From assembly GCA_902794835.1 (NCBI GenBank), contig CADBIO010000006.1, positions 1 through 37,199 of the forward strand: a stretch of 37,199 nt of DNA, given 5' to 3'. Positions within the stretch are counted from its first letter, which is position 1, and every line of letters begins with the position of its first letter. The stretch comes from an uncultured Erysipelotrichaceae bacterium (GTDB lineage Bacteria; Bacillota_I; Bacilli_A; RFN20; CAG-826). The notes under the pieces are model-generated. The model ran no database searches, was not told the DNA's origin, and saw only the letters and a program-made list of their open reading frames with translations. Positions 37,074-37,199 of the stretch are shown in pieces. A program made the translations under genes and the position numbers.

Positions 37074-37199
37074 ATGACCAAAAAAATTAAAGTATTAACT
37101 GTTCTGAGTGCAGCCGCACTAGGCATTGTCACGGTTTCCTGTGGCGGACAAGGAGGCGGCAACGGTGACTCGTCTGTTGAAGCAGCGACCGTTTCCAGA
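37074..37199 (+). CDS. Lipoprotein, N-terminal part (truncated by window end)
   Basis: The ATG at 37074-37076 follows a perfect AAGGAGG ribosome binding site and opens a frame of 42 codons to the window end. The N-terminus (MTKKIKVLTVLSAAALG) is a signal peptide ending in a lipobox VTVSC with the lipidated Cys at residue 23. A Gly-rich spacer (GGQGGGNG) follows. Many solute-binding proteins of ABC importers in Firmicutes begin this way, but the mature domain is outside the window, so no function is claimed. Confidence 0.8.
   Translation, partial: MTKKIKVLTVLSAAALGIVTVSCGGQGGGNGDSSVEAATVSR

Noticed and set aside
1-37199. Mollicute-type recoding of TGA to Trp
   Set aside because: TGA is used as a stop in tsaC, tmk, holB, gatA and other overlapping genes, and Trp in all conserved motifs is TGG.

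Overview
The window reads as chromosomal DNA of a low-to-medium GC bacterium of the Firmicutes/Bacilli side, probably an uncultured gut-type lineage near Erysipelotrichia or the Mollicutes. The evidence is the Bacillus-like order of two housekeeping clusters (prfA-prmC-tsaC-rpiB and dnaX-ybaB-recR-tmk-holB-ricT-rsmI), GatCAB amidotransferase, a DUF1836 protein, a YfhO membrane protein, AGGAGG-type ribosome binding sites and CIRCE operators. The genetic code is standard: TGA ends several genes (tsaC, gatA/gatB junctions, tmk, holB) and Trp is TGG. The placement is inference, not a measured phylogeny.

Layout. 1-325: the 5' end of an IS3-type element (orfA, cut by the window edge) with its terminal sequence present twice in tandem. 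363-5301 (minus): gatC-gatA-gatB-DUF1836-galE, tightly packed with ATGA overlaps. 5386-8379 (minus): prfA-prmC-tsaC-rpiB, closed by a terminator. 8501-14877 (plus): the replication/recombination/repair operon dnaX to rsmI. 14890-21920 (minus): a lipoprotein metallophosphatase/5'-nucleotidase, a patatin-like lipase, an RluA-type pseudouridine synthase and a YfhO-type membrane protein. 21945-25428 (minus): a two-gene putrescine cassette. 25504-28052 (minus): HAD phosphatase and GH2 glycosidase, divergent from an M24 peptidase (28110-29294, plus). 29372-32474 (minus): nadK-nfnA-nfnB, which together set the NADP(H) pool. 32588-33379: an SDR oxidoreductase. 33613-34041: Hsp20 under two CIRCE operators. 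34180-36518: a small orphan ORF, ybaK, a membrane-anchored HTH/zinc-ribbon protein and a 4-TM protein. 36519-37073 is AT-rich and apparently gene-free; 37074 begins a lipoprotein cut by the window end.

The most striking item is the gene at 22810-25428. It encodes one 872-residue polypeptide in which a full-length PLP-dependent arginine decarboxylase is followed by a full-length agmatine deiminase, each with its catalytic residues. The next gene, 1 nt downstream, is N-carbamoylputrescine amidohydrolase. Two ORFs therefore encode the whole arginine -> agmatine -> N-carbamoylputrescine -> putrescine route. I do not know of a described fusion of this kind, but I could not search for one.

Other signals worth attention are a -10 box placed so that the nucleotidase lipoprotein mRNA would be leaderless, a promoter for hsp20 bracketed by two CIRCE elements, hairpins that would cover ribosome binding sites, three perfect 16-bp palindromes in promoter regions, and a lysine inside the stop-codon recognition tripeptide of RF1.
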